Positions 51,653-59,524 of a stretch of DNA of 64,000 nucleotides are shown in pieces. Source of the DNA: RGIG4576 sp964613095 (lineage in GTDB: Bacteria > Bacteroidota > Bacteroidia > Bacteroidales > Muribaculaceae); assembly GCA_964613095.1 (NCBI GenBank), contig CAZTFX010000001.1, positions 86,491-150,490 on the forward strand. Reading direction: 5' to 3'. The notes beneath the pieces are model-generated. The model did not search any database, was not told the origin of the DNA, and saw only the letters and a list, made by a program, of their open reading frames with translations. The translations under genes were made by a program, and so were the position numbers. Numbering within the stretch: position 1 is the stretch's first letter; each line of letters begins with the position of its first letter.

Positions 51653-52576
51653 ATGATTTCAGTATTAGACCATATAGAATATTTATCTCATAAGTACGAT
51701 TGTGTGATAGTACCGGGATTGGGGGCATTTATTTCACAATACACATGTACTAAAGATAAAGGAATGATATCTTCCCTGAAAAGGAATATAGCATTCAATT
51801 CTTCATTGGATTATAATGATGGATTGTTGATGAATTCTTTAATGCGTCGTGAACAAATCAATTCAGATGAAGCAAAAAACATAATCTGTGATTACGTCTA
51901 TTCTTTACAGAGTCAATTAAAACATGAAGGAGAAGTTCCTGTTGGTAGGCTAGGTTATTTTAGATGTATTGAAAACAATAATTTAGAATTTATTCCATTT
52001 ATTTCGCATAAGACTAATAATGAATATTTTGGTTTGTCAACACTGAAATTAATACCATTGGTACAAGACGAAATAAGTACTGAGTACGCTGAGAAAAATA
52101 TAGTATCGTTCCCAAGGAAGTTTATTCAGATAGCAGCTTCTATTATTTTATTAATAGGTATGTACGTTTTTTTGAGTACGCCTATTATAGAACAGAATGA
52201 TATCAATTATGCAAATTTTAATGCATTTACAATCAAAGACACTTCAGCAGAAACTATTCAGCAAGATTTATATATAGCGATACCTCAAAATAATACAAAA
52301 TGTGAGCCATCACAAGAACCTTGCATAGAAAAGACTAGGATTACAGATATTACTAAAACACAAAATGAAACAGGTCGTTATTGTATTGTTGTAGCCTCTT
52401 TGGCTAGTAAGGAACAAGCCGAAAAGTTTATACAAGAAAAAAAATTAACAGATTGTAATATAACTAAATCAACATCTAAATATCGTGTTTATGTTGCCAG
52501 AGGATCTTATGAAGAAATGTTGCAACTAAAACAATTGAAATACTCTAATACTGACGCATGGGTCTGTCGAATATAA
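51653..52576 (+). CDS. HU-CCDC81 / SPOR-domain membrane protein
   Basis: The 307-aa protein has an N-terminal tandem HU-CCDC81-like region (about 1-130: HKYDCVIVPGLGAFI and EGEVPVGRLGYFR), one membrane helix (about 157-177: FIQIAASIILLIGMYVFL), a flexible linker and a C-terminal SPOR domain (about 240-305: GRYCIVVASLASKEQAEKF and SKYRVYVARGSYEE). SPOR binds denuded glycan strands at the division site; the HU-like fold would face the cytoplasm. This arrangement is known in Bacteroidota but its role is not established; coupling of division to a cytoplasmic filament or to DNA is an inference. Confidence 0.8.
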   Translation: MISVLDHIEYLSHKYDCVIVPGLGAFISQYTCTKDKGMISSLKRNIAFNSSLDYNDGLLMNSLMRREQINSDEAKNIICDYVYSLQSQLKHEGEVPVGRLGYFRCIENNNLEFIPFISHKTNNEYFGLSTLKLIPLVQDEISTEYAEKNIVSFPRKFIQIAASIILLIGMYVFLSTPIIEQNDINYANFNAFTIKDTSAETIQQDLYIAIPQNNTKCEPSQEPCIEKTRITDITKTQNETGRYCIVVASLASKEQAEKFIQEKKLTDCNITKSTSKYRVYVARGSYEEMLQLKQLKYSNTDAWVCRI

Positions 52577-52655
52577 TAATATTGTTTTGTTCTTTTGCAG
52601 GGCGTTTAGTTTATGTATCAAAAAGTGGTTAATCAAAGTTTGAAAATATATAAAT

Positions 52656-52687
52656 ATAAAAAAGGAAATCCCATGAGATTTCCTTTT
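52656..52687 (-). terminator. Terminator of the rpsF-rpsR-rplI operon
   Basis: An 11-bp stem (52660-52670 with 52677-52687) with a 6-nt loop is followed on the minus strand by a U-run, 26 bp after the rplI stop. Confidence 0.8.
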
Positions 52688-52712
52688 ATAATATTTATCT
52701 GTTTTATGTTTA

Positions 52713-53156
52713 TTATTCAGCAACAACTTCAAATGAGATTTCAACAGAAACTTCCTTATGAAGTTTGATTGTAGCTTTATAAGAGCCAACTTCTTTAACA
52801 GTTTCTTTTATGTAGATTATTTTACGATCTACTTCGTGTCCTAATTGGGCTAGTGCATCTGCAATTTGAATATTGTTAACAGAACCAAATATTGTTCCTG
52901 TTGCACTTGTTTTAGCTGCAATAGTAAGAGCAACTCCTTCAAGTGAAGCAGCTTTAGCTTCAGCATCAGCCTTAATTTTAGCCAACTTATGAGCACGTTG
53001 TTTCAAGGTTTCTGCAAGTTGTTTAAGAGCTCCGGGAGAAGCAATAATAGCTTTACCTTGAGGAATAAGGTAGTTGCGACCATAACCACTCTTAACTTCT
53101 ACTACATCGTCCTTGTATCCAAGGTTTGCGATATCTTCTTTCAATATAATTTTCAT
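52713..53156 (-). CDS. rplI: 50S ribosomal protein L9
   Basis: This 147-aa protein is bL9. The N-terminal RNA-binding domain (MKIILKEDIANLGYKDDVVEVKSGYGRNYLIPQGKA in two halves) is joined by the long central helix (about 40-75) to a C-terminal domain with GTIFGSVNNIQIADAL. Length is normal. It is the last gene of the ribosomal operon, 21 bp after rpsR. Confidence 0.97.
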   Translation of the reverse strand: MKIILKEDIANLGYKDDVVEVKSGYGRNYLIPQGKAIIASPGALKQLAETLKQRAHKLAKIKADAEAKAASLEGVALTIAAKTSATGTIFGSVNNIQIADALAQLGHEVDRKIIYIKETVKEVGSYKATIKLHKEVSVEISFEVVAE

Positions 53157-53177
53157 AAATCGAATCCTCCTTTAAAA

Positions 53178-53447
53178 TTATTTCATCAAATCGGTTACAT
53201 AAGGAAGAAGGGCTAGGTGACGAGCACGTTTTACAGCTTGAGCCACTCTTCTTTGGAACTTAAGTGAAGTACCTGTAATACGACGAGGAAGGATTTTACC
53301 TTGTTCGTTCAAGAATTTCTTCAAGAATTCAGGATCCTTGTAATCAATATACTTGATACCGCTTCTTTTGAAACGACAATATTTTTTCTTCTTTACATCT
53401 ACTGATAGTGGAGTAAGATATCTGATTTCTGATTGAGCTTGTGCCAT
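53178..53447 (-). CDS. rpsR: 30S ribosomal protein S18
   Basis: The 89-aa bS18 protein has the characteristic YCRFKRSGIKYIDYKDPEFL and QGKILPRRITGTSLKFQRR stretches with a basic C-terminus ending in ALLPY and a short tail. It binds S6 on the small subunit. It begins 1 bp after rpsF. Confidence 0.97.
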   Translation of the reverse strand: MAQAQSEIRYLTPLSVDVKKKKYCRFKRSGIKYIDYKDPEFLKKFLNEQGKILPRRITGTSLKFQRRVAQAVKRARHLALLPYVTDLMK

Positions 53448-53448
53448 A

Positions 53449-53820
53449 TTACTTGTCCTCCTTTACTTCTTCGTTAGTATTAGTAGTTTTTGCACTCTTT
53501 AGGCTTCTTCTCTTTGCTGCATACTCTGCTGCATATTTGTCTAGGAAGAATGTCAAGAAACGAATCACTCTTTCGTCACGACGGAAAGCAGTTTCTAGTT
53601 TCTTAATCAAAGATGGCTCTGCATCAAACTCAATTAGATTATAAAATCCGGTAGATTTCTTTTGAATTGGGTATGCAAGTTTGCGAAGACCCCAATTTTC
53701 AACATTCACGATTTCAGCACCATTGTTGCTTAGGAATGTTGTGAATTTTTCTACCGCTTCCTTCATCTGAACATCAGATAAAACGGGAGTTAAAATGAAA
53801 ACGGTTTCGTAATGATTCAT
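53449..53820 (-). CDS. rpsF: 30S ribosomal protein S6
   Basis: The 123-aa bS6 protein shows MNHYETVFILTPVLSD, NVENWGLRKLAYPIQKKSTG and the RRDERVIRFLTFFLDKY end. About 20 extra residues rich in Lys, Asn and Glu form a C-terminal tail (KSAKTTNTNEEVKEDK). First gene of rpsF-rpsR-rplI, with a consensus promoter and a short 5' hairpin instead of the known S6:S18-binding leader. Confidence 0.96.
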   Translation of the reverse strand: MNHYETVFILTPVLSDVQMKEAVEKFTTFLSNNGAEIVNVENWGLRKLAYPIQKKSTGFYNLIEFDAEPSLIKKLETAFRRDERVIRFLTFFLDKYAAEYAAKRRSLKSAKTTNTNEEVKEDK

Positions 53821-53851
53821 AACTTTTTAATTATTAATTAAATACATGATT

Positions 53852-53868
53852 TGCTCATTTTTTGAGCA
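53852..53868 (-). promoter_or_regulatory. 5'-end hairpin of the rpsF mRNA
   Basis: A 6-bp stem (53852-53857 with 53863-53868) with a 5-nt loop lies at the expected 5' end of the rpsF transcript, just after the -7 box. It may protect the mRNA 5' end. Confidence 0.35.
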
Positions 53869-53871
53869 GTG

Positions 53872-53902
53872 CAAAGGTAAGAATTATTTTTGTAATATAC
53901 AA
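53872..53902 (-). promoter_or_regulatory. Promoter of rpsF-rpsR-rplI
   Basis: On the minus strand TTG (53902-53900), a 20-bp spacer and TACCTTTG (53879-53872) form a Bacteroidales-type promoter about 50 bp ahead of rpsF. Confidence 0.6.
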
Positions 53903-54109
53903 CATCCTCATAAATAAACTATTAGTATTATTTTATATGAATAGTACGTTAAACAATTTAAGAAGAGAATTAAATTTATTTAACAATCATCTAATTTGTT
54001 GATAGCAAAACTGTTACAAAACAACGGCTATAATATATTACATATAGAAAAACATTTATAAATCGAAAAATAATGAGTAAATTTACTTTGAATTTAAATT
54101 TTATCAAAG

Positions 54110-54421
54110 ATGTCAAAAGTTTATACAGAAAAAGTGGAGAAGACACAATCTCTTGCCGAAGGCTTGAAGAGAAACTTCGATAAAGTGAAAGGGTTAGGTA
54201 TCACTGAAGAGCAAATTCAAGAGCTTTTAAAATTAGCAAATGAAACAGCTGAAATGAGTCATGAATTGGACGGCTTACGTGAAGTGGTAAAACAAAAGGC
54301 TTCTGCCGCAAATGCAAAATTGACGGAATTGGCGAGTCTATTACGAGAAACCAAACAAGTTATAAAAACTAATTTCGAACAAATAGGTTGGATAAACTTC
54401 GGTATTGAAGATAAACGCTAA
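54110..54421 (+). CDS. Small coiled-coil protein of unknown function
   Basis: The 103-aa protein is almost entirely helical, with heptad-like Leu/Ala positions (about 10-90) and a final aromatic patch IGWINFGIEDKR. No signal peptide, no membrane span. It resembles small cytoplasmic proteins common in Bacteroidales, but no function is known. It is monocistronic: 289 bp separate its ATG from rpsF, and a clear terminator follows 4 bp after its stop. No consensus promoter was found; TTACTTTG at 54083-54090 is only an imperfect match. The upstream gap otherwise holds only the rpsF promoter and AT-rich sequence. Confidence 0.65.
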   Translation: MSKVYTEKVEKTQSLAEGLKRNFDKVKGLGITEEQIQELLKLANETAEMSHELDGLREVVKQKASAANAKLTELASLLRETKQVIKTNFEQIGWINFGIEDKR

Positions 54422-54425
54422 TCCT

Positions 54426-54454
54426 AAAAGGCAATCAGAGATTGCCTTTTTTAT
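54426..54454 (+). terminator. Terminator of the coiled-coil protein gene
   Basis: An 11-bp perfect stem (54426-54436 with 54440-54450), a 3-nt loop and a T-run. It overlaps the expected -33 region of the next promoter. Confidence 0.85.
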
Positions 54455-54470
54455 TTATAAATTTTATATA

Positions 54471-54478
54471 TAACTTTG
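54471..54478 (+). promoter_or_regulatory. -7 box of the alpha/beta hydrolase gene
   Basis: TAACTTTG. It contains the TTG of an apparent upstream start, supporting translation from the ATG at 54500. Confidence 0.5.
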
Positions 54479-54499
54479 TACATAAATAGTACTAAGTTT

Positions 54500-55519
54500 A
54501 TGGGTAAATTGCTTTTTCTAATAAGTCTATTAATATGTTATAGTGCTGTAATGCATTCGCGCACATGGAATATAGATATTTTAGGCCCTGATTATAGCAT
54601 GACACAAATTGTTATGCCCGATGATTATTCAGGGAAAGTGGTGTCAACTGTAATAAAAAGAAATACTAAGACAGAATCCTGTAAGGCTGTCTTATATATT
54701 CATGGTTACAATGATTATTTCTTTCAAAAAGAGTTGGGTGACCAATTTGTTGCACATGAATATAATTTTTATGCTATTGATTTGAGGAAATATGGGCGTT
54801 CAATTCTACATGGACAGAAATTGTTTGAAGTAAGAGATTTAAAAGAATATTTTGCAGATATAGATTCTGCATTGCATATAATAAAGACCGATGGTAATCG
54901 AGATATTGTTCTTATGGGACATTCAACAGGTGGACTTATTGCTTCATATTATATGGTTAAAAGCGTAAGCGATAAACAACCTATAAAAGCATTAATTTTA
55001 AATAGCCCTTTTATGGATATGAATCTGAGTGATACACAAGAAGAATATCTTTTACCAATGGTGTCAGCGATTTCGGGTTTAATTCCCAATTTATTGATAG
55101 AGCAGAATAGTAATGACGCTTATTCGCAAAGTTTGCTAAAGAAATATCACGGTGAATGGGAATATAATACAGAATGGAAACTTCCTCTTTCGCCGGCTGT
55201 TACAACAGGTTGGCTTGGAGCCATTTACAAAGCTCAAACTTTACTACAAAAAGGGCAAGATATTAAAATTCCAATATTATTAATGCGCTCAGCTCAAAGC
55301 GTAAATGGTATCACTTGGAATCCTGAATTCAATAGGGGAGACGCTGTTTTGGACGTAAATGAGATTTCGGTCTATGGTAAGCAGTTGGGAAAGAATGTAA
55401 CAGAATTAGTTATAAAAGAAGGCTTACATGATATAATATTATCACGTAAGCCTGTAAGAAATGCGGTATACCTCTATCTATTTAATTGGCTGAAAATCGA
55501 ATTAAATACCAAAAATTAA
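54500..55519 (+). CDS. Exported alpha/beta hydrolase (S33 / monoglyceride-lipase-like)
   Basis: From the ATG at 54500 the protein is 339 aa with a signal peptide (about 1-20). The alpha/beta-hydrolase core shows the oxyanion segment LYIHGYNDY, FYAIDLRKYGRS, the nucleophile elbow GHSTGG and a C-terminal His in EGLHDIILS; the acidic member should lie near VNGITWNPEFN. This is the hydrolase_4/lysophospholipase type acting on ester or acyl substrates, here in the periplasm. Its stop codon overlaps that of the convergent LRR gene. Substrate unknown. Confidence 0.83.
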   Translation: MGKLLFLISLLICYSAVMHSRTWNIDILGPDYSMTQIVMPDDYSGKVVSTVIKRNTKTESCKAVLYIHGYNDYFFQKELGDQFVAHEYNFYAIDLRKYGRSILHGQKLFEVRDLKEYFADIDSALHIIKTDGNRDIVLMGHSTGGLIASYYMVKSVSDKQPIKALILNSPFMDMNLSDTQEEYLLPMVSAISGLIPNLLIEQNSNDAYSQSLLKKYHGEWEYNTEWKLPLSPAVTTGWLGAIYKAQTLLQKGQDIKIPILLMRSAQSVNGITWNPEFNRGDAVLDVNEISVYGKQLGKNVTELVIKEGLHDIILSRKPVRNAVYLYLFNWLKIELNTKN

Positions 55520-58500
55520 TCTATTTTAACTTTATTAAAGTTGTTTCCTTGCTGTTTTATATAAATACCCTTTTGTGGATTTTCCACTTTAATACCTTGT
55601 AAATTATAATAGACAGGTGTATCTGTGTCGGTTAATATTATTTCTTCTAATCCTGATATATTTACTCCTGATATGTTTTTAAACTTCTTCCAACCAATAG
55701 CATTTTTATATGAATTTAAGGAATTTACCGGCACATTCAGATTAGCATAATTATAGGCATTATCATTGAAAACATTATCAGTAATACTTGAAGGATTCTG
55801 ACTTAATGAAGTTACTGTTTTAACATTATAACATGTACCAAAGGCATATTCTCCAATTTCTTGTACTGATTTCCCAATAGTAATAGAAGACAAATTATAG
55901 CAATGCTGAAATGCTCTTTCTCCAATTTTTGCAACTACATTTGGTATAACAATTTTGCTAATATTAGTACCATTGAATGAGTGTGCTCCTATCTCAGTTA
56001 CTGAGCTCGGGATTTCAACTTCAGATAGATTTTCGCAATAGTACAATAATCCAACCGGTATCTTTGTTACATTTTCTCCAAAGTATACATTAACCAATGA
56101 ATTACAATAATAAAATATACGTGAATCTATATCGTTAGAATTGATTTCACAATGTTCTGCATTAAAATATAAAGTCTTTAGACTATCACAGAATGAAAAT
56201 GCGTTATCAGCTAGATATGTGACACTTTGGGGGATTGTTATTTCTGTTATTGCTGTTGATGAGAATGCACCTTTTCCTATTTCGGTTACAGAAATGGGTA
56301 TATTTACATTTTTCAATCCCTTGCAATCTGTAAATAAATAATCGGGTATTTTCTTGACATTTTCACCTATCACTGCATTCTCTAGAGAAAGACATGTCCA
56401 GAAAACATTTGAAATATTATTTGGTGCAACCACTGTTTCACAATTTACAGCATTAAAATTTATGGTTTTAAGTTCATTACAGAACGCAAAAGCAAAACCT
56501 CCAATTGTAGATACACTCTCAGGGATTGTAATTTGTGTTACTTTTTCACAATCATTTAAGAAATAGCTTGGAATTTTAATCACACTCTCCCCAATTATCA
56601 CATTTGTTAATGTACTTGAAGAAAACGCATTATCCATTGTGCAATTCTTAGCATTATAATATATTGTGGTTAGATTTTTACAACTACCCAATGGAGATTC
56701 ACATATCTGAGTAATTCCTGATGGTATGGTAATTTCTTCTATACCTGTTCCCCAAAATGCGTATTTGCCAATCTCTGTTACAGAATCGGATATATTTATT
56801 TCTTTTAAATTTGCACAGCCCATAAGTAGAGATTCTGGTATTATTTTAACACTTTTCCCAAAAACAACTTTATTTAATGCTTCACACGAATTAAATATAC
56901 CATTTACTTTATTACAATTTATGGCATTAAAATATACAGTAGTTAAATTAGGACAATTTGCGAATGCCATTATACCTATGTTTGTTATAGACTCCGGTAT
57001 CGTAAGTTCCATTAATCCTGAATATTGAAATGCATAATTACCAATTTCGGTTACAGTATTGGGTATTTCAATGCTTTTCAAACTGGTAACTCTATAAAGT
57101 AACGATTCCGGAATTTTTGATACATTATCGCCAAAAGAAATATTACATAATAAATTACAACCGGCAAAACTACTTTCTACAATACAATTTTCAGCATTGT
57201 AGTTTAATGTTGTAAGATTATTACATGCACCAAATGCAGATTCTCCAATTATAGACATTGCTCTTGGTATTGTAACTTCTGTCAGTCCAGCATTTTCAAA
57301 AGCTCTTTCCTCAATTTCTGTTATTGTATTTGGAATATTTAATGATTTTAATCCCGAACAATTACGAAATAGTTGAGATGGAATCTTGGTAACATTTACA
57401 CCAAAGATAATTTGATTTAATGAAGAACAATCAGTAAACACATCTCCTTCTGTAACACAATTATCAGCATTGAAATTCAATGTTTTTAGATTAGAACAAC
57501 CAGAGAAAGCATTCCGTCCTATATATGTTACTGTGTTTGGAATAGTAACTTCATATAATTCTTCACAATCAGCAAATGCACTCTCATTTATAGATGTAAT
57601 AGTCTCTGGAATAGATATATCAAAATTAAATCCTACTTCAGTAAAAGCATTAGGTGCAATATTTTTTACCCATTTGGGCAAAGTGATCATTCCTTCTGTA
57701 TTTACATTAAGCCCAATAAAATCATGAAATATATTAGAATATCTTGATGCATCTACATACCCATTAAGAATCTTATTTCCATTTAAATAGTGTTCTTTTC
57801 CACAAGGATAAGTTTTAAAATTAGAACCAAGTTCAACACAAGTACGTTCCTTAGGTAACCATGCTATTTCCAATAAATTAGAACACTGTAGTTCACAGCG
57901 TTTAATGTTGTCATCTTGCTCTCTTATTATCAGCCAACCAATATATTTTACTGATTCAGGTATTATGAGTTCTTCTATCTCACGGCAGCCGTATAAAAGA
58001 CCATTAGGAATTCTTTCAACATTATCACCGAATACAATACTCTTAAGAGAAAATGGGAACGGAGAAGAGAAACCATCATAACCGCCACCTAACATAGTTG
58101 TTGTATGTAGAGAAAAATATACATTTTTACAGCTATCGGCATTAAAATACACTTTTTCAAGACTGCTGAAAATAGTTGATATTGTATTATCTTTTGGGGT
58201 GATTGATTTTATTCCAGGACCTCCACTCATTTCTGCAAATCTGCCATAGAATCCTGATATAGTTTCAGTATATTTAGGAATTGTTACTTCTGTAACATAT
58301 GGAGAATTTCTAAAACCACTCACTTTTGTTACTTTATAGGTCGTACCACTATATTCAACAACATCTGGTATAACCACTTTACCAGAATAAGGGGATTCCC
58401 CCTCAGACGTTGAAACAGAATCTCCTCCTAATATTTTATAATATATACCGCCTTTTTCAAAATCATAACCCACTTCATAGGGGTCTAAGTTATCAGCTGT

Positions 58501-58599
58501 AGAAGTTCCACCTGTCACATCGGCTATACACATAAATGTACTATGTAAAGACAATAAAACACTTAAGACTAATCTTAAACACAAAATCTTAGTTTTCAT
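55516..58599 (-). CDS. BspA-type leucine-rich-repeat (LRR_5) surface protein
   Basis: From the ATG at 58599 the protein is 1027 aa: signal peptide (about 1-27), a short N-terminal region, then BspA-like 23-residue leucine-rich repeats (pattern L..I.IP..V..IG..AF..C) over about 90-940. These are grouped in a longer unit of about 70-100 residues marked by FNA.NC, which occurs seven times. The last 40 residues (YYNLQGIKVENPQKGIYIK) resemble the short C-terminal module of many secreted Bacteroidales proteins. Such proteins bind host or microbial surfaces in oral and gut species. The frame extends upstream to a TTG, but this start gives the signal peptide. It has an imperfect -7 box (58642-58635). 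Confidence 0.85.
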   Translation of the reverse strand: MKTKILCLRLVLSVLLSLHSTFMCIADVTGGTSTADNLDPYEVGYDFEKGGIYYKILGGDSVSTSEGESPYSGKVVIPDVVEYSGTTYKVTKVSGFRNSPYVTEVTIPKYTETISGFYGRFAEMSGGPGIKSITPKDNTISTIFSSLEKVYFNADSCKNVYFSLHTTTMLGGGYDGFSSPFPFSLKSIVFGDNVERIPNGLLYGCREIEELIIPESVKYIGWLIIREQDDNIKRCELQCSNLLEIAWLPKERTCVELGSNFKTYPCGKEHYLNGNKILNGYVDASRYSNIFHDFIGLNVNTEGMITLPKWVKNIAPNAFTEVGFNFDISIPETITSINESAFADCEELYEVTIPNTVTYIGRNAFSGCSNLKTLNFNADNCVTEGDVFTDCSSLNQIIFGVNVTKIPSQLFRNCSGLKSLNIPNTITEIEERAFENAGLTEVTIPRAMSIIGESAFGACNNLTTLNYNAENCIVESSFAGCNLLCNISFGDNVSKIPESLLYRVTSLKSIEIPNTVTEIGNYAFQYSGLMELTIPESITNIGIMAFANCPNLTTVYFNAINCNKVNGIFNSCEALNKVVFGKSVKIIPESLLMGCANLKEINISDSVTEIGKYAFWGTGIEEITIPSGITQICESPLGSCKNLTTIYYNAKNCTMDNAFSSSTLTNVIIGESVIKIPSYFLNDCEKVTQITIPESVSTIGGFAFAFCNELKTINFNAVNCETVVAPNNISNVFWTCLSLENAVIGENVKKIPDYLFTDCKGLKNVNIPISVTEIGKGAFSSTAITEITIPQSVTYLADNAFSFCDSLKTLYFNAEHCEINSNDIDSRIFYYCNSLVNVYFGENVTKIPVGLLYYCENLSEVEIPSSVTEIGAHSFNGTNISKIVIPNVVAKIGERAFQHCYNLSSITIGKSVQEIGEYAFGTCYNVKTVTSLSQNPSSITDNVFNDNAYNYANLNVPVNSLNSYKNAIGWKKFKNISGVNISGLEEIILTDTDTPVYYNLQGIKVENPQKGIYIKQQGNNFNKVKID

Positions 58600-58660
58600 A
58601 ACAATATTATATATTAAGTTAATTAAATATGTAGTAAAGTTAATTATTGTAAATAAATTA

Positions 58661-59524
58661 TCATTGCGAATCAGGTATTTTTGTTTGTTCAATTTGTTTT
58701 TGAGCCAATTCTAATTTACGAACAAGAAACATTCTTTTCTTAATAGCAGCTTTACCTTTTAATTTATTTGTTGCATAGCGATAAGTTTCTGCAATTGCTT
58801 TGATATATTTTGAATTCAATTGCGTCTCATATGATTTTTCACCTTGATAAATTACTTTTATAATTGAATTTTCATTTTTAGAAACAAAATAGCCAAGTGT
58901 GTCACATTGATTATTGTTAAATGTAACGATTTCATACGCAGTACCACCGCTATTGTATCTGTAATTTTGTGCTTTATCATAAGGCACTGAAGATGAGACT
59001 ACAGTAGAGTTATTTGAAGCTAGTTTGATGCTTGTATGTTTTATATCATGTCCTGTTAAATAGGATACAAGATAAAACATATCATTTTCATCGGTTCTTG
59101 GCTCTATAATAGTTTTTTCGATTTTATCAACATCTTTAGCAATAGATTTATGAACGTAAAAACCTTCAACCATATCTTTATGCTTTATATACTGAAATTT
59201 ACCGTTATATGCTATATTTTCATTTTCAAGAACAGCAATGAGACTGTCATTTTGTGCTATCTCTGCCTTAATTTGTTTTTCTTGATTCAAAGTGAGTAAA
59301 TGTAAACCTTTTTTTAATAAATCAATATCATCTGTATGATTTTTCTTCAATGAATCAAGTATCAATATGGATTTGTCATATTCTCCAACTTCATATAATG
59401 CTTGTGCTTGATTAAACAAATTAATAGCAGACTCATTGGAATTTCCGCATGATTGAACCGTTGCTATAAACAATACAACAGCAAGTTTTGTGATAAACTT
59501 CTTAATTGTTACTTCGTTGAACAT
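58661..59524 (-). CDS. Putative lipoprotein, function unknown, overlapping relA
   Basis: The 287-aa protein has a signal with a possible lipobox (TVQSC, Cys26), a short TPR-like helical pair (about 33-65: LFNQAQALYEVGEYDKSILI), a coiled-coil stretch (about 75-100), a beta-rich middle and a basic C-terminal helix (KAAIKKRMFLVRKLELAQKQ). It is not a family I recognise. Its ATG lies 20 bp before the relA stop, so the two coding regions overlap by 23 nt and translation may be coupled. The LRR gene follows after 61 bp. Confidence 0.65.
   Translation of the reverse strand: MFNEVTIKKFITKLAVVLFIATVQSCGNSNESAINLFNQAQALYEVGEYDKSILILDSLKKNHTDDIDLLKKGLHLLTLNQEKQIKAEIAQNDSLIAVLENENIAYNGKFQYIKHKDMVEGFYVHKSIAKDVDKIEKTIIEPRTDENDMFYLVSYLTGHDIKHTSIKLASNNSTVVSSSVPYDKAQNYRYNSGGTAYEIVTFNNNQCDTLGYFVSKNENSIIKVIYQGEKSYETQLNSKYIKAIAETYRYATNKLKGKAAIKKRMFLVRKLELAQKQIEQTKIPDSQ

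Noticed and set aside
54073..54183. 36-codon ORF overlapping the coiled-coil gene in another frame
   Set aside because: It overlaps the better-supported 103-aa gene, has no family-like pattern and ends in mid-gene.
56100..58150. Repeated DNA in the LRR gene as a CRISPR or tandem-repeat array
   Set aside because: Repeat spacing is uneven (about 200-300 bp), the units are diverged and they encode LRR segments in one open frame.
58600..58692. N-terminal extension of the LRR protein by 31 residues
   Set aside because: It starts at TTG and puts the signal peptide inside the protein; ATG at 58599 gives a normal signal.
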